Source of the DNA: Ornithinibacillus caprae
Lineage (GTDB): Bacteria; Bacillota; Bacilli; Bacillales; Amphibacillaceae
NCBI RefSeq assembly: GCF_009728145.1
Contig: NZ_WOCA01000010.1
Coordinates: 62,001-126,000 of the forward strand
Direction of reading: 5' to 3'
DNA length: 64,000 bases
The position numbers and the translations under genes are program-made. Of this stretch, positions 24,532-33,150 are shown piece by piece (the first letter of the stretch is position 1; every line of letters starts with the position of its first letter). Under the pieces are notes generated by a model. The model saw nothing but the letters and a program-made list of their open reading frames with translations. It ran no database searches and was not told the origin of the DNA.

Positions 24532-25287
24532 TTATGAGTATATGTATTTATCAAAATGTCTATAAAATGGTTCAATTGACTTTGGATATGCCTTTTTATG
24601 TTCATTCATAAACATTTCAAGCCAATCTTTTGATTCTTTTATTTCTATCAATATATCTCCATCTAACGTATTATTAGGGAAGAAAATGTTAAAGAAATTA
24701 ATATATCCAAAAATTAACGGCACATATATATTCATTACATAAGACGCTAAAAATTCATTATACTCACATCCCATGATTACCCTTCCCTTTTCAGGAGAAG
24801 TTCTTATAATCCTAAAAAGTGATTTTCCTATTTTACCATGCGTTATTGTTGATAATTGTCTTCCATAAAAATCATGATAAAACCCCTGAGAAAACTCATC
24901 AAACATATTAACCATTCTAATTCTATCTGTTCCAGTTAAATATCCTTCCAATCTTTTATGATTTTTCTCAAAGTATCTCATTTGAACATACACTTCAAGT
25001 AAATGTCTATATAAAATAACACTCTCCAAGTAATAACCTTTTTTCCATGACTCATAAATTGAAAGAAAGGTATATGGGGATTGAAGATAATGTTCTTTAC
25101 AATAGCCTTGAAAAGCACCATACGTTTTGTCAACAGATTCTAGTTCCCCTGTGTAATAAGGTAATTTAACTAGTGTATTAATTACTTTTGGTGTATTTGT
25201 TACTACTCCATTTAAATTATTATTTGTGTTTCTAAGAGTTTCAATTTCACTATTTAAAATGAATTCCAAGTCTAAGTATTTATTCAT
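24532..25287 (-). CDS. DUF5677-like protein
   Basis: About 251 aa from ATG at 25287 (MNKYLDLEFILNSEIETL), with GGGGAGG five bases before; an ATG directly upstream is also possible. The centre 'FLSIYESWKKGYYLESVILY' and 'RHLLEVYVQMRYFEKN' shows the helical pattern I associate with DUF5677 proteins, where an Arg-x-x-x-Glu pair recurs. Such proteins turn up in defence islands without a known biochemical role. Start of a likely two-gene unit with the membrane protein downstream. Confidence 0.55.
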   Translation of the reverse strand: MNKYLDLEFILNSEIETLRNTNNNLNGVVTNTPKVINTLVKLPYYTGELESVDKTYGAFQGYCKEHYLQSPYTFLSIYESWKKGYYLESVILYRHLLEVYVQMRYFEKNHKRLEGYLTGTDRIRMVNMFDEFSQGFYHDFYGRQLSTITHGKIGKSLFRIIRTSPEKGRVIMGCEYNEFLASYVMNIYVPLIFGYINFFNIFFPNNTLDGDILIEIKESKDWLEMFMNEHKKAYPKSIEPFYRHFDKYIYS

Positions 25288-25352
25288 CATATCCTCCCCA
25301 AAATTCTCTATACAGATAATTTTACCATACATATCCAATTATAAAATGCACA

Positions 25353-25379
25353 TAAAAAGAGAGCCTTTTTAAGCTCTCT
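25353..25379 (-). terminator. Terminator upstream of the 24.5–25.3 kb pair
   Basis: AGAGAGC / GCTCTCT with TTTTTAT following on the minus strand; it ends transcription from the SIR2 side. Confidence 0.65.
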
Positions 25380-25734
25380 GTAGTTTATAGCTTTACTTTA
25401 AAAACTATATTATATTTCTATTGAGTTCATTAGACCAAGATTTTTTCATTTTATCTGTGCAATACATAAAAAACATTAAGAGATATTCAGCATTTTCCCC
25501 GCCACATAAAGAGAGGAAAACGAAAATCATTATATTATTATATTCATAATCTCGACAAATAAGATAAAGTATCTCTTAAACTATTTCATCCATTATTTTG
25601 GATGAAATAAGTCCTCAGAAGTAATAAAGTAATCTGAGTCTAAATATAAGTTTTTGCTTATCTCCATGGATAATTCTAAAACCTAATTAAATATTTTTCT
25701 TTAAAACCTTCAATTGAATAAGATCTATATATTA
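25380..25734. other. Gene-less stretch after the SIR2 gene
   Basis: AT-rich without a clear gene. A perfect stem TATTTCATCC (25582..25591) / GGATGAAATA (25600..25609) is present without a T-run. A 24-codon minus-strand frame (MEISKNLYLDSDYFITSEDL..., stop in the stem) has no good ribosome binding site. Confidence 0.35.
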
Positions 25735-28700
25735 CTATTTAAATTTATCTCTATATAAATTTATTACTTCTTCAGCCAATTGAATATTAACGGTCATTAA
25801 ATACTCGCAAACCACTGCAAAATTCTCATCTTCATTATCTAATGATTCGCAAATCTGCTTCATGACCTCAAAGACTTCTTCAGAATAAGAATACAATTGA
25901 TTATCTATTAATATTATCTTTAAATAGCTTAATAGCAAATGTGGAAAATTTGTTCCTATCTTTTCTCTACTTAATCCATAAAATACATAATCACTGTGTA
26001 ATTTAACGTTTATATTACTATTAACTATTAATTCTATATAATCTTTTATGACTGGTTCTAATACAATAATTAATTCTACTACTCTCTCCATTTCTTTACT
26101 ACCCATTTCTACCGGTAAATTATACAAACGTAGAGTTAAGAAATCTTTTAACCAATCTTTCCAAGCTTTAGTTATTGCAGGTGCTTTAAGTTGTGTTAAG
26201 GTATCAAATATTTGGGTAATTAGCAGTTCAAAGTGTTGTTCATTTCCTTTATTCTTTAGAAAATTTAATAATGGATTGTTGTATTCCGCAGAGAAAAATA
26301 GTATGGAAGCGCAGTACTGGAAAATACCTTTTTTGGAAACTTCATTAAGCTCATTTATATAAGGTATAATAGACTCCAGTTTTTCATACAAGAATTTCAA
26401 GCTTCTTTCATTCAATTTTCCGCCATACACATAAGAATTCCATGCTTTCTTTGCCAACTCAACATCGATTTCAGCATCAAAAAGTGGCACTAATTCTTTT
26501 ACAGCCCATTCTTCATCTATACTCATTATAATATTTAGCCGATTTGTTAAAATCATTTTACCCAATAAAGATTGTCCATCGTTTTCAGATAACAATCTTA
26601 AAAACACTTTTTGTTTTACAGCAGCCAATATTTCGTCGTTTTTATTCCCATCGTAAAACATCTTGCTATAAAAAACAGAGAAAAATCTTGTTAGTCTACC
26701 AATTGGATGATTTATTGCTTGAGTATAACTATCTTCTTCCATTAAACTGTCATCCGAGCTACTCAAAGATTCGAGAATTTTTTCAAAGATTTCAATGACA
26801 ATATCAATACTAAACTTAATATCATTGCAATCTAATTTATCAGCTACACTCTCAAAAAAATAACAGATATAATAACGATAGTTATAAAGATCACAATGAT
26901 TTAGTATAGCGTAAGATATCTCCTGAAACCCTTTATCATCAAGAGAAACTACACTAAATCCTTTCAAAACTGCAGACCAAAGATCAGAAGACTCTGTTTC
27001 AGAAACTGTCATATTCTTTAACAAGCTCCATCCCCATATGTTATCTTTCTCTATTGATGAGGTAATTACAGTTAAGAATCTCTCCCTCTTGTCAAAAGGG
27101 TTATCCTCTTCTTTATAAGTCATAAGCCAGTTAAAATCCTCATTGTGATCTGGATTCTTTGATAATATTTCATCAGTGGTTACTTCTCTAGTTATAGTAG
27201 AAAAATCAATTCTAGAAGACCAATGTGAGAGATCCGGATAATCTCTAACTTGAAAATGCCCGTTTCTTTCTCTTGCTTTTTCAAAATGCTCCTTCGCTAA
27301 AACACATTCCTGATCACAAAGAGTTAACCAGTAATATAGGTTAAATTCCTCATAATCTATTGTTTCTGTATCTAAAAGGTCCGAATCCTCATTTCTCCTT
27401 TTTTCACTTTCATTACTTATAATATTTAAAAGTGCATCTCTACTCTCAGGTTCCAAATTAGGATATACCTCTTTAATAAACTGAAACACTTCATGTTTAT
27501 AATCGTTCTTAAACAAAAGGTCGTTATTAATAAGCCAGTTAATTTTTTGTTTGAAACTTACTTCATTGATCATCTTATAACTATGTATTGATAATCTGTT
27601 TAGTATCTTACTATCGCTTTGTAAACATTGTTCAATATATCCCAAGGCCAGCTTACTATTATTTCTAATTAGGAATTCAAGAATCTCCCTACACCCATCT
27701 ATTAAAAAGTCTATATCTTTAGGATATTTGTCCTGCTCATGAGGCTCAATCGCTGAACGACTGAAACTAATAGGATCCCAATCTCCTTCTCTTGTAACCT
27801 TATAATAGTACGTTGTTAACTGAAGGTGATTAATAAAAATATTTATTAGAGGAATTGCATAGAAATCTAAATTTGGTAATATAGTCCCATTCCATACTTT
27901 TCTTAACCAATATGCATCACCCTTTATATCCACATTAACTTCGACTTGTTCCTCATCATTTTCATAAATAGAAAATTTCTTTTTATAACTTGTAAACGGC
28001 CTTGTTAGACACTCTAACAAAATAAGAATAATTTCCTTATTTTCTGGATGCTTTAAACCATTTAAAAGGAACTCTAAGTTGTCCTCCTTCTTTCTATGAT
28101 TAACATGCCCCAAATATACTGGTATGCCTTTTCCTATATTTTTTGTTGAAGAATCATTTATTTTTCTGTATACTTCTCTAACTAAATATCTTTTAAGATA
28201 ATCACTAAGACTGCCACTTTCCATGATTAATCGGAACAAACCTTCAGAGTTTTCCTGAAAGAAACTAGCAAGCCACGATGCTAAATTGTGATTAAATGGA
28301 TTTATTTTATTTTCATTGAAAAATAATGAGTCTAACTTCTTATGTTTGTTCATCCATTCAACCCATTTAAAGTCATTTGCAAAGTCAAAATAATGTTGCG
28401 ACCCTATTTCACTTTTTAGTTGTTCTAAAATATAACTCTCTTCAACCTCATTGTGTGCTGGAGGCTTTTCAACTATCTCCTTAATTAATTTTCTTTGTTC
28501 AAAAGCACCCATTTGAGATTTCTCTACCCATGCCTCTATTGATTTTTCTAATAAATCATGTCTATTTTTTGGATACTCAATATTTATAATTTGGAGATGA
28601 TTCCAATGGTCACTATTTCCTTCTTCTGTAAATGCATATCTATTTCTATTATTTGAACCTAACCCCCGGGCTATATATTTCATTACTGGATCATTTACAC

Positions 28701-29280
28701 TAAAACCAACAAATAATACAACATAGTTAGCAAACAAATCTCTTAAAAAGGTGGTTGCCCAACCATCTGTAAAATACGCTTTACCAAAGTCACTATCTGT
28801 TAATACTAAATCCCTTGGTCTATTCCTTACACTACCGTGCAATTGAACTACACCAGTAAAATCTCGTCCAAGTGGAAGCGCTGGAGCAGAATAATAAGAA
28901 ATACCTTGATTATTCCCCGCTGCTGTTCTAAAATGATCATCAAAATTTGTTGTTACTATTTTAGGTTGATCACTTTGAAACAATCTAAGTAGGTTTTTGT
29001 GATAAGAGCTCGGCTTAGAGTTTGGTGAAATTAATAATTCAACCGCCTTCTCATGTACTCTTATCCCTCTATTCTGAAGCTTACCTAAGAATGTATCAAT
29101 AGGGATAGTATCGTTATAAGCAATAAGTCCTTGAGATATTTGAATTGCTAATTTTTCAAAACTAGGAAGATTTGATGGGGGTGGCATAGACACTCCTGCA
29201 CCAGCGAATATAACTAGCTCACCCTTTTTTTGTGCGTCTATTATCTCATCAGGAAGATTAATATCCTTTGTTATCCACAT
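25735..29280 (-). CDS. Large SIR2-domain defence protein
   Basis: 1181 aa from ATG at 29280 (MWITKDINLPDEIIDA), with AAAGGATT upstream; the longer frame has no such signal. The N-terminal ~260 residues are a SIR2 domain: 'VIFAGAGVSMPPPSN' (NAD-binding Gly-rich loop, ~23–37), 'IVTTNFDDHF' (~110) and 'GVVQLHGSVRNRP' (catalytic His ~147), then 'VVLFVGFSVNDPVMKYI'. In defence-associated sirtuins (DSR, Thoeris ThsA, SIR2-HerA) this domain destroys NAD+ after phage sensing. The remaining ~900 residues are helical without a P-loop, as in DSR proteins, so a single-gene abortive-infection system is the likely role. No partner gene on the same strand. Confidence 0.8.
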   Translation of the reverse strand: MWITKDINLPDEIIDAQKKGELVIFAGAGVSMPPPSNLPSFEKLAIQISQGLIAYNDTIPIDTFLGKLQNRGIRVHEKAVELLISPNSKPSSYHKNLLRLFQSDQPKIVTTNFDDHFRTAAGNNQGISYYSAPALPLGRDFTGVVQLHGSVRNRPRDLVLTDSDFGKAYFTDGWATTFLRDLFANYVVLFVGFSVNDPVMKYIARGLGSNNRNRYAFTEEGNSDHWNHLQIINIEYPKNRHDLLEKSIEAWVEKSQMGAFEQRKLIKEIVEKPPAHNEVEESYILEQLKSEIGSQHYFDFANDFKWVEWMNKHKKLDSLFFNENKINPFNHNLASWLASFFQENSEGLFRLIMESGSLSDYLKRYLVREVYRKINDSSTKNIGKGIPVYLGHVNHRKKEDNLEFLLNGLKHPENKEIILILLECLTRPFTSYKKKFSIYENDEEQVEVNVDIKGDAYWLRKVWNGTILPNLDFYAIPLINIFINHLQLTTYYYKVTREGDWDPISFSRSAIEPHEQDKYPKDIDFLIDGCREILEFLIRNNSKLALGYIEQCLQSDSKILNRLSIHSYKMINEVSFKQKINWLINNDLLFKNDYKHEVFQFIKEVYPNLEPESRDALLNIISNESEKRRNEDSDLLDTETIDYEEFNLYYWLTLCDQECVLAKEHFEKARERNGHFQVRDYPDLSHWSSRIDFSTITREVTTDEILSKNPDHNEDFNWLMTYKEEDNPFDKRERFLTVITSSIEKDNIWGWSLLKNMTVSETESSDLWSAVLKGFSVVSLDDKGFQEISYAILNHCDLYNYRYYICYFFESVADKLDCNDIKFSIDIVIEIFEKILESLSSSDDSLMEEDSYTQAINHPIGRLTRFFSVFYSKMFYDGNKNDEILAAVKQKVFLRLLSENDGQSLLGKMILTNRLNIIMSIDEEWAVKELVPLFDAEIDVELAKKAWNSYVYGGKLNERSLKFLYEKLESIIPYINELNEVSKKGIFQYCASILFFSAEYNNPLLNFLKNKGNEQHFELLITQIFDTLTQLKAPAITKAWKDWLKDFLTLRLYNLPVEMGSKEMERVVELIIVLEPVIKDYIELIVNSNINVKLHSDYVFYGLSREKIGTNFPHLLLSYLKIILIDNQLYSYSEEVFEVMKQICESLDNEDENFAVVCEYLMTVNIQLAEEVINLYRDKFK

Positions 29281-29525
29281 AGCTACAATCCTTTCATATC
29301 TATTTATGATTACTACCACGGAATTTTAATCCACATAATTTTTGATAAGGTAATTCTCACTTAGTTATTTACAGTTTATTGCTAATCTTATTATAGTTTA
29401 AGGGATACTTTATTTCACTGTCTTTAATTTTTAGCAGTAAATAACAAATTAAAATAATACAAATGCTAGACGCCATCTAAAAATAGTGAAGTATAACAGA
29501 GTGATTTCACAGTTTTACAAATAAA
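29281..29525. other. Divergent intergenic region
   Basis: Separates the minus-strand SIR2 gene from the plus-strand nuclease-like gene. AT-rich; promoters for both must lie here, but no −35/−10 pair stands out. Confidence 0.3.
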
Positions 29526-29568
29526 TTTATATATCTTACTATAATTCTATTAAAGTAAGATATATAAA
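29526..29568 (+). promoter_or_regulatory. 15-bp perfect inverted repeat before a cargo gene
   Basis: TTTATATATCTTACT (29526..29540) and AGTAAGATATATAAA (29554..29568) are perfect inverse complements with a 13-base gap. The right arm ends 9 bases before the ribosome binding site (AGAAGGTAGG) of the gene at 29594. This may be a repressor operator or a hairpin in the leader; there is no T-run after it. Confidence 0.6.
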
Positions 29569-29593
29569 TTACATTAGAAGGTAGGTTATTTAA

Positions 29594-31516
29594 TTGGAAT
29601 TATACAAACTAGAAAGTATGGCCAGAAATAATCCAGATAAATTGATAGAAAATATTAAAAATGAGTATCATAAAAACGGTATTCAATCAGCAATTAGTTA
29701 TATTAAGATGTCCAACATTGCTATAAATAAATTGGGTACATTAACATATAATAAAATTCTATCAAATCTGATTAACTACTTAATTGAAGTGGATCCAAAT
29801 AAAGAAATATTGAGTAAGTTTATTAACGAGATTAAAATAATAAATAATTTCTACACTGAATTAAATAAAAAAATATCAAATGATATTGAAAAAGAAATAC
29901 AAGATAATATACATTTCCCAGCATTTTTACTAGTTTTAGAGTTAACATTACATGAAATAATTCAAAAAGAAGATTCCAATACTTCAAGTGCAATGTATGA
30001 AAACATCATAGAAAATGCTAGTCTTATATTAAAATACTTCAATTACAAAAAATTTCCTGTTAATGGCTCAAACAAGATTATCAGAAGTTCAGATTTAAAT
30101 ATTGCACAGAAGCATATTGAATTTGGGGACTTGAGAGTAATTATTGAAACTGTGAAAGATTTATGGAGTTACTTTAATACAGGCTTTATAACACATGATG
30201 GAAATTTTGCTTTGAACTCTTTAAATAAATCCAGTAAGGGCTTTTTCATAACCCAACTACTATTTCAGAATATAAGAGACGCTAAAATGGCTTATAGCGC
30301 TTTTGCTGAAAATGTACATCCGATATTAATAAACAAAAATATCTCTAATCTTCCCCCAACACAATATTTAAATCAGCATGAAAAGTTAGCCTGCGAATTT
30401 ATAGAAGAATATTTTTATATAAATGATCTAACTATAAAACTAGACGGTATTCCTATAAAAGAATGGATTCGCGCGTATTCTATAATTGCTGTTTTTGCAA
30501 ATGATTTTCGTGAAAAAAGAAACCTAAAAGTTAACAAAATCTCTATGCAACTAAATAAATGGTGCTTAATCAAAGATATCAACGAGTGGAAAAGAATTTT
30601 TGAGAAGTATGGCGTTAGCAAACAGAACATAACCCAAATCCTAGGAAGATTAACCTTTAAAAAGAATTCTCGGGACTTATTTGATTGCCCTTTAATTCCA
30701 TTTGAAGATAAATTACTTGTGCTCCCTTCGGCTACTTTTCTAATTGATTGTTCTAGGGCATTATTATCAAATCTAACCGCGAAGGGAGTAAACGTATCGA
30801 TTAAAGGAACTAAATTTGAAAAAGAAATTAGATCATTAATAAGCAAAAATGACATCATTTGCAAAAACTTAAAAGATAATATTAAAGGTGAAAACTATGA
30901 ATGTGATATAGTATTTTCTCTAGATGGAGATTTATTTATATTTGAATTAAAAAATCTTCCACAACCTCAAACATATAAAGAATATAAAAGGTTTTTATTA
31001 GAAATAGAAAAAGCCAAAACTCAACTAAGAAGAAATTCAAACCACTTTTTAAGTAATTCAAATGAATTATTGTCAGATACCTTTAAAGTTGATCCTACTA
31101 AATGTAAAGTATATAAAATAATATTAACTAATGTTCCTATAGGGGAAGACTTAGATAGCGATGACATATATGTAACAGACAGCCTTAGCATTGAAGGTTT
31201 CTTCAAGAGAAATAGTCCCTCAACGGTAATGTATACGGGAAGTAATTTAATTGTGGAAAAATTCTTTCGCTCAATTTTTGAGGGGCAGTTATCAAAACAA
31301 AAATTTATAAAAATGCTTCAGATTAAACCTCATATCTTAATGAATGAAAAAAGAATAGGTAGAAGAAAATATAACTACGGTAAACAGTTAAATTTAATTT
31401 TAGAAACTTATTTTGTAAAATTAAATTCCGTATCAAGTATAGAAAGTTTAAGAGGCAATAAAGATTATAATAATTATATTGATCATCTACATCAAATCAA
31501 GAGTTTATATGATTAA
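29594..31516 (+). CDS. Putative PD-(D/E)XK nuclease, 640 aa
   Basis: TTG start (MELYKLESMARNNPDKLI) with AGAAGGTAGG upstream. The only plus-strand gene in the transposon. The N-terminal ~390 residues are helical and not recognised. At about residues 405–460 the pattern 'KFEKEIRSLIS', 'NYECDIVFSLDGDLFIFELK' (Asp ~437, Glu-x-Lys ~451–453) and then helices 'LEIEKAKTQLRRNSNHF' fits a PD-(D/E)XK nuclease core such as NERD/restriction-type domains. A single-gene defence nuclease is plausible, but no named system comes to mind. Its own operator-like repeat and terminator show it is a separate transcription unit. Confidence 0.6.
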   Translation: MELYKLESMARNNPDKLIENIKNEYHKNGIQSAISYIKMSNIAINKLGTLTYNKILSNLINYLIEVDPNKEILSKFINEIKIINNFYTELNKKISNDIEKEIQDNIHFPAFLLVLELTLHEIIQKEDSNTSSAMYENIIENASLILKYFNYKKFPVNGSNKIIRSSDLNIAQKHIEFGDLRVIIETVKDLWSYFNTGFITHDGNFALNSLNKSSKGFFITQLLFQNIRDAKMAYSAFAENVHPILINKNISNLPPTQYLNQHEKLACEFIEEYFYINDLTIKLDGIPIKEWIRAYSIIAVFANDFREKRNLKVNKISMQLNKWCLIKDINEWKRIFEKYGVSKQNITQILGRLTFKKNSRDLFDCPLIPFEDKLLVLPSATFLIDCSRALLSNLTAKGVNVSIKGTKFEKEIRSLISKNDIICKNLKDNIKGENYECDIVFSLDGDLFIFELKNLPQPQTYKEYKRFLLEIEKAKTQLRRNSNHFLSNSNELLSDTFKVDPTKCKVYKIILTNVPIGEDLDSDDIYVTDSLSIEGFFKRNSPSTVMYTGSNLIVEKFFRSIFEGQLSKQKFIKMLQIKPHILMNEKRIGRRKYNYGKQLNLILETYFVKLNSVSSIESLRGNKDYNNYIDHLHQIKSLYD

Positions 31517-31551
31517 TATAATCTAATCGACAAGTTATTAATTGTTTTCTT

Positions 31552-31589
31552 AAAGCGAGCGGGTTTGTCCTTAACTACTCGCTTTTTTT
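31552..31589 (+). terminator. Terminator of the 640-aa gene
   Basis: AAAGCGAG / CTCGCTTTTTTT, 36 bases after the stop codon. Confidence 0.8.
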
Positions 31590-31794
31590 GATACAATATT
31601 ATTAAATTTACTTTTAAATACAAAATCCTGCTGATCCAAATACAATTTCATAAGGAACATAACAATATGTTATGCCCCTTCTTATAGACTTTATATTTAC
31701 TATAAATTTTATCGATTCGCGAGTATTTTTCTGCCATAATCAATACTATTTGAAATAGTTCTGAAATGCTTTCGTGAGAGCGGAATTGGACTTT

Positions 31795-33150
31795 TTATAA
31801 TACCTGCTTCTCATATGTTTTAACATCGAAAAGTTTTTTTGTTTTATATACTTCTTCTGGTTCAAATGTTATTTCTGCTATTTCTTGAATTAAATAATCA
31901 TTACCCACTGGAATTGGCATATAATTTATTGTAATGGCACATTGAGGATACAATACAATGTTTGTTTGATTAATAGCTTTTCCCTCAACCCATAGGATCT
32001 TATTTTTCTTTTTATTTTTACTCTTAAAATTCATCACCTTGGATTTTAAGTGATTATTTCTTTTTCCATTAGAATCACAAAAAATAGTAACTTTAGTGTG
32101 GTCTAAGCTTACCTGTAGTTCAGTAATTACATTATGATTCAGTATTTCCTCTAAATGACTGGAAGAAATGATTATTTCTGAAGGTCTTATATTTCTAGAT
32201 AACAATAATAATATCTCGATATACTCCTTATCTAATAAATAACGATTTGCAAAATAGTAATCTGTCAATTCTTTAGAATAGTCTCTTATATTTCGCCCGC
32301 CACTATTTTCAATTAATACAACTAATTTTTCGGTATTTTCTTTCATCTCTTTATTTATTTCTAAATTCGTACCCAAATGCTTAGCGCAATTAAATGGATT
32401 GTCTAGAAAATTCCTTGCAGAAGGCAAATAGTTAATTTGCCTTGCCAATGTTGTTGCGTATATATTGTCTTCATCATCTTCACAATGATAAATCAAATCA
32501 TTATCTTTATTATTTCTATATACATATACTATCTTCTCGATATAACATAACCGCTCATATTCCTTACCTAAAATTTGGAATATCTCTTTTTTAAAGTTTA
32601 AATCTTTTAAAGCATACTCTTCTTGTCTTTTTAGATAATAATCATTAAAATCATTAAAACGATTATGAATATATTCTTCTGAAACCCGTATTACCTCATC
32701 TAATGAAGCACTGTAATTTTCTGGCTTTTTAAATTGTTGCTCTAAATCAACTATCTTCCCATTAATAGTGTTAACATATATTTGATTTATTTCTTCTCTT
32801 TCGATAACAGTCTGTGTTAACTCCTTTAAAGTTTCTTTACCCTTAACAGTCAAATTTAGTACATTACTTTTCACAAAAACTAGGTCTAATATAGACATTT
32901 CACCAACTACATCATTTAAAATTTCTTCTTCAACACCTGTTAATTCAGAAATATTAACAATCTCATTACATTTATTTTCAACTAATTTCATAATCACTTC
33001 ATAAAAAAAAGGGAGTGATTGCTCTGATCTAATTAAAGTATTAAGACCAATTTCTCTATATGGTATATATAACTTTATTTTTTTGATAAAATCATATCCA
33101 TTTTTTTCAGGTGCAATTAATCTGTTTAAGTCATATGTGATATCCCACAT
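31795..33150 (-). CDS. Mokosh-like MkoB partner protein
   Basis: 451 aa, ATG at 33150, starting directly after the stop codon of the kinase–helicase gene, so the two are translationally coupled. It is soluble; the N-terminal ~110 residues have a winged-HTH-like pattern ('VNISELTGVEEEILNDVVGE', 'NLTVKGKETLKEL'), followed by helices with 'EEYIHNRFNDFNDYYLKRQE' and a beta-rich end. No enzyme motif. In type I Mokosh the kinase/helicase protein is accompanied by a second protein without known domains; position and size fit MkoB. The name rests on context, not on residue-level recognition. Confidence 0.55.
   Translation of the reverse strand: MWDITYDLNRLIAPEKNGYDFIKKIKLYIPYREIGLNTLIRSEQSLPFFYEVIMKLVENKCNEIVNISELTGVEEEILNDVVGEMSILDLVFVKSNVLNLTVKGKETLKELTQTVIEREEINQIYVNTINGKIVDLEQQFKKPENYSASLDEVIRVSEEYIHNRFNDFNDYYLKRQEEYALKDLNFKKEIFQILGKEYERLCYIEKIVYVYRNNKDNDLIYHCEDDEDNIYATTLARQINYLPSARNFLDNPFNCAKHLGTNLEINKEMKENTEKLVVLIENSGGRNIRDYSKELTDYYFANRYLLDKEYIEILLLLSRNIRPSEIIISSSHLEEILNHNVITELQVSLDHTKVTIFCDSNGKRNNHLKSKVMNFKSKNKKKNKILWVEGKAINQTNIVLYPQCAITINYMPIPVGNDYLIQEIAEITFEPEEVYKTKKLFDVKTYEKQVL

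Noticed and set aside
25735-29280. SIR2-STAND (Avs5-like) protein
   Set aside because: No Walker A motif after the SIR2 domain, so a STAND ATPase module is not supported.
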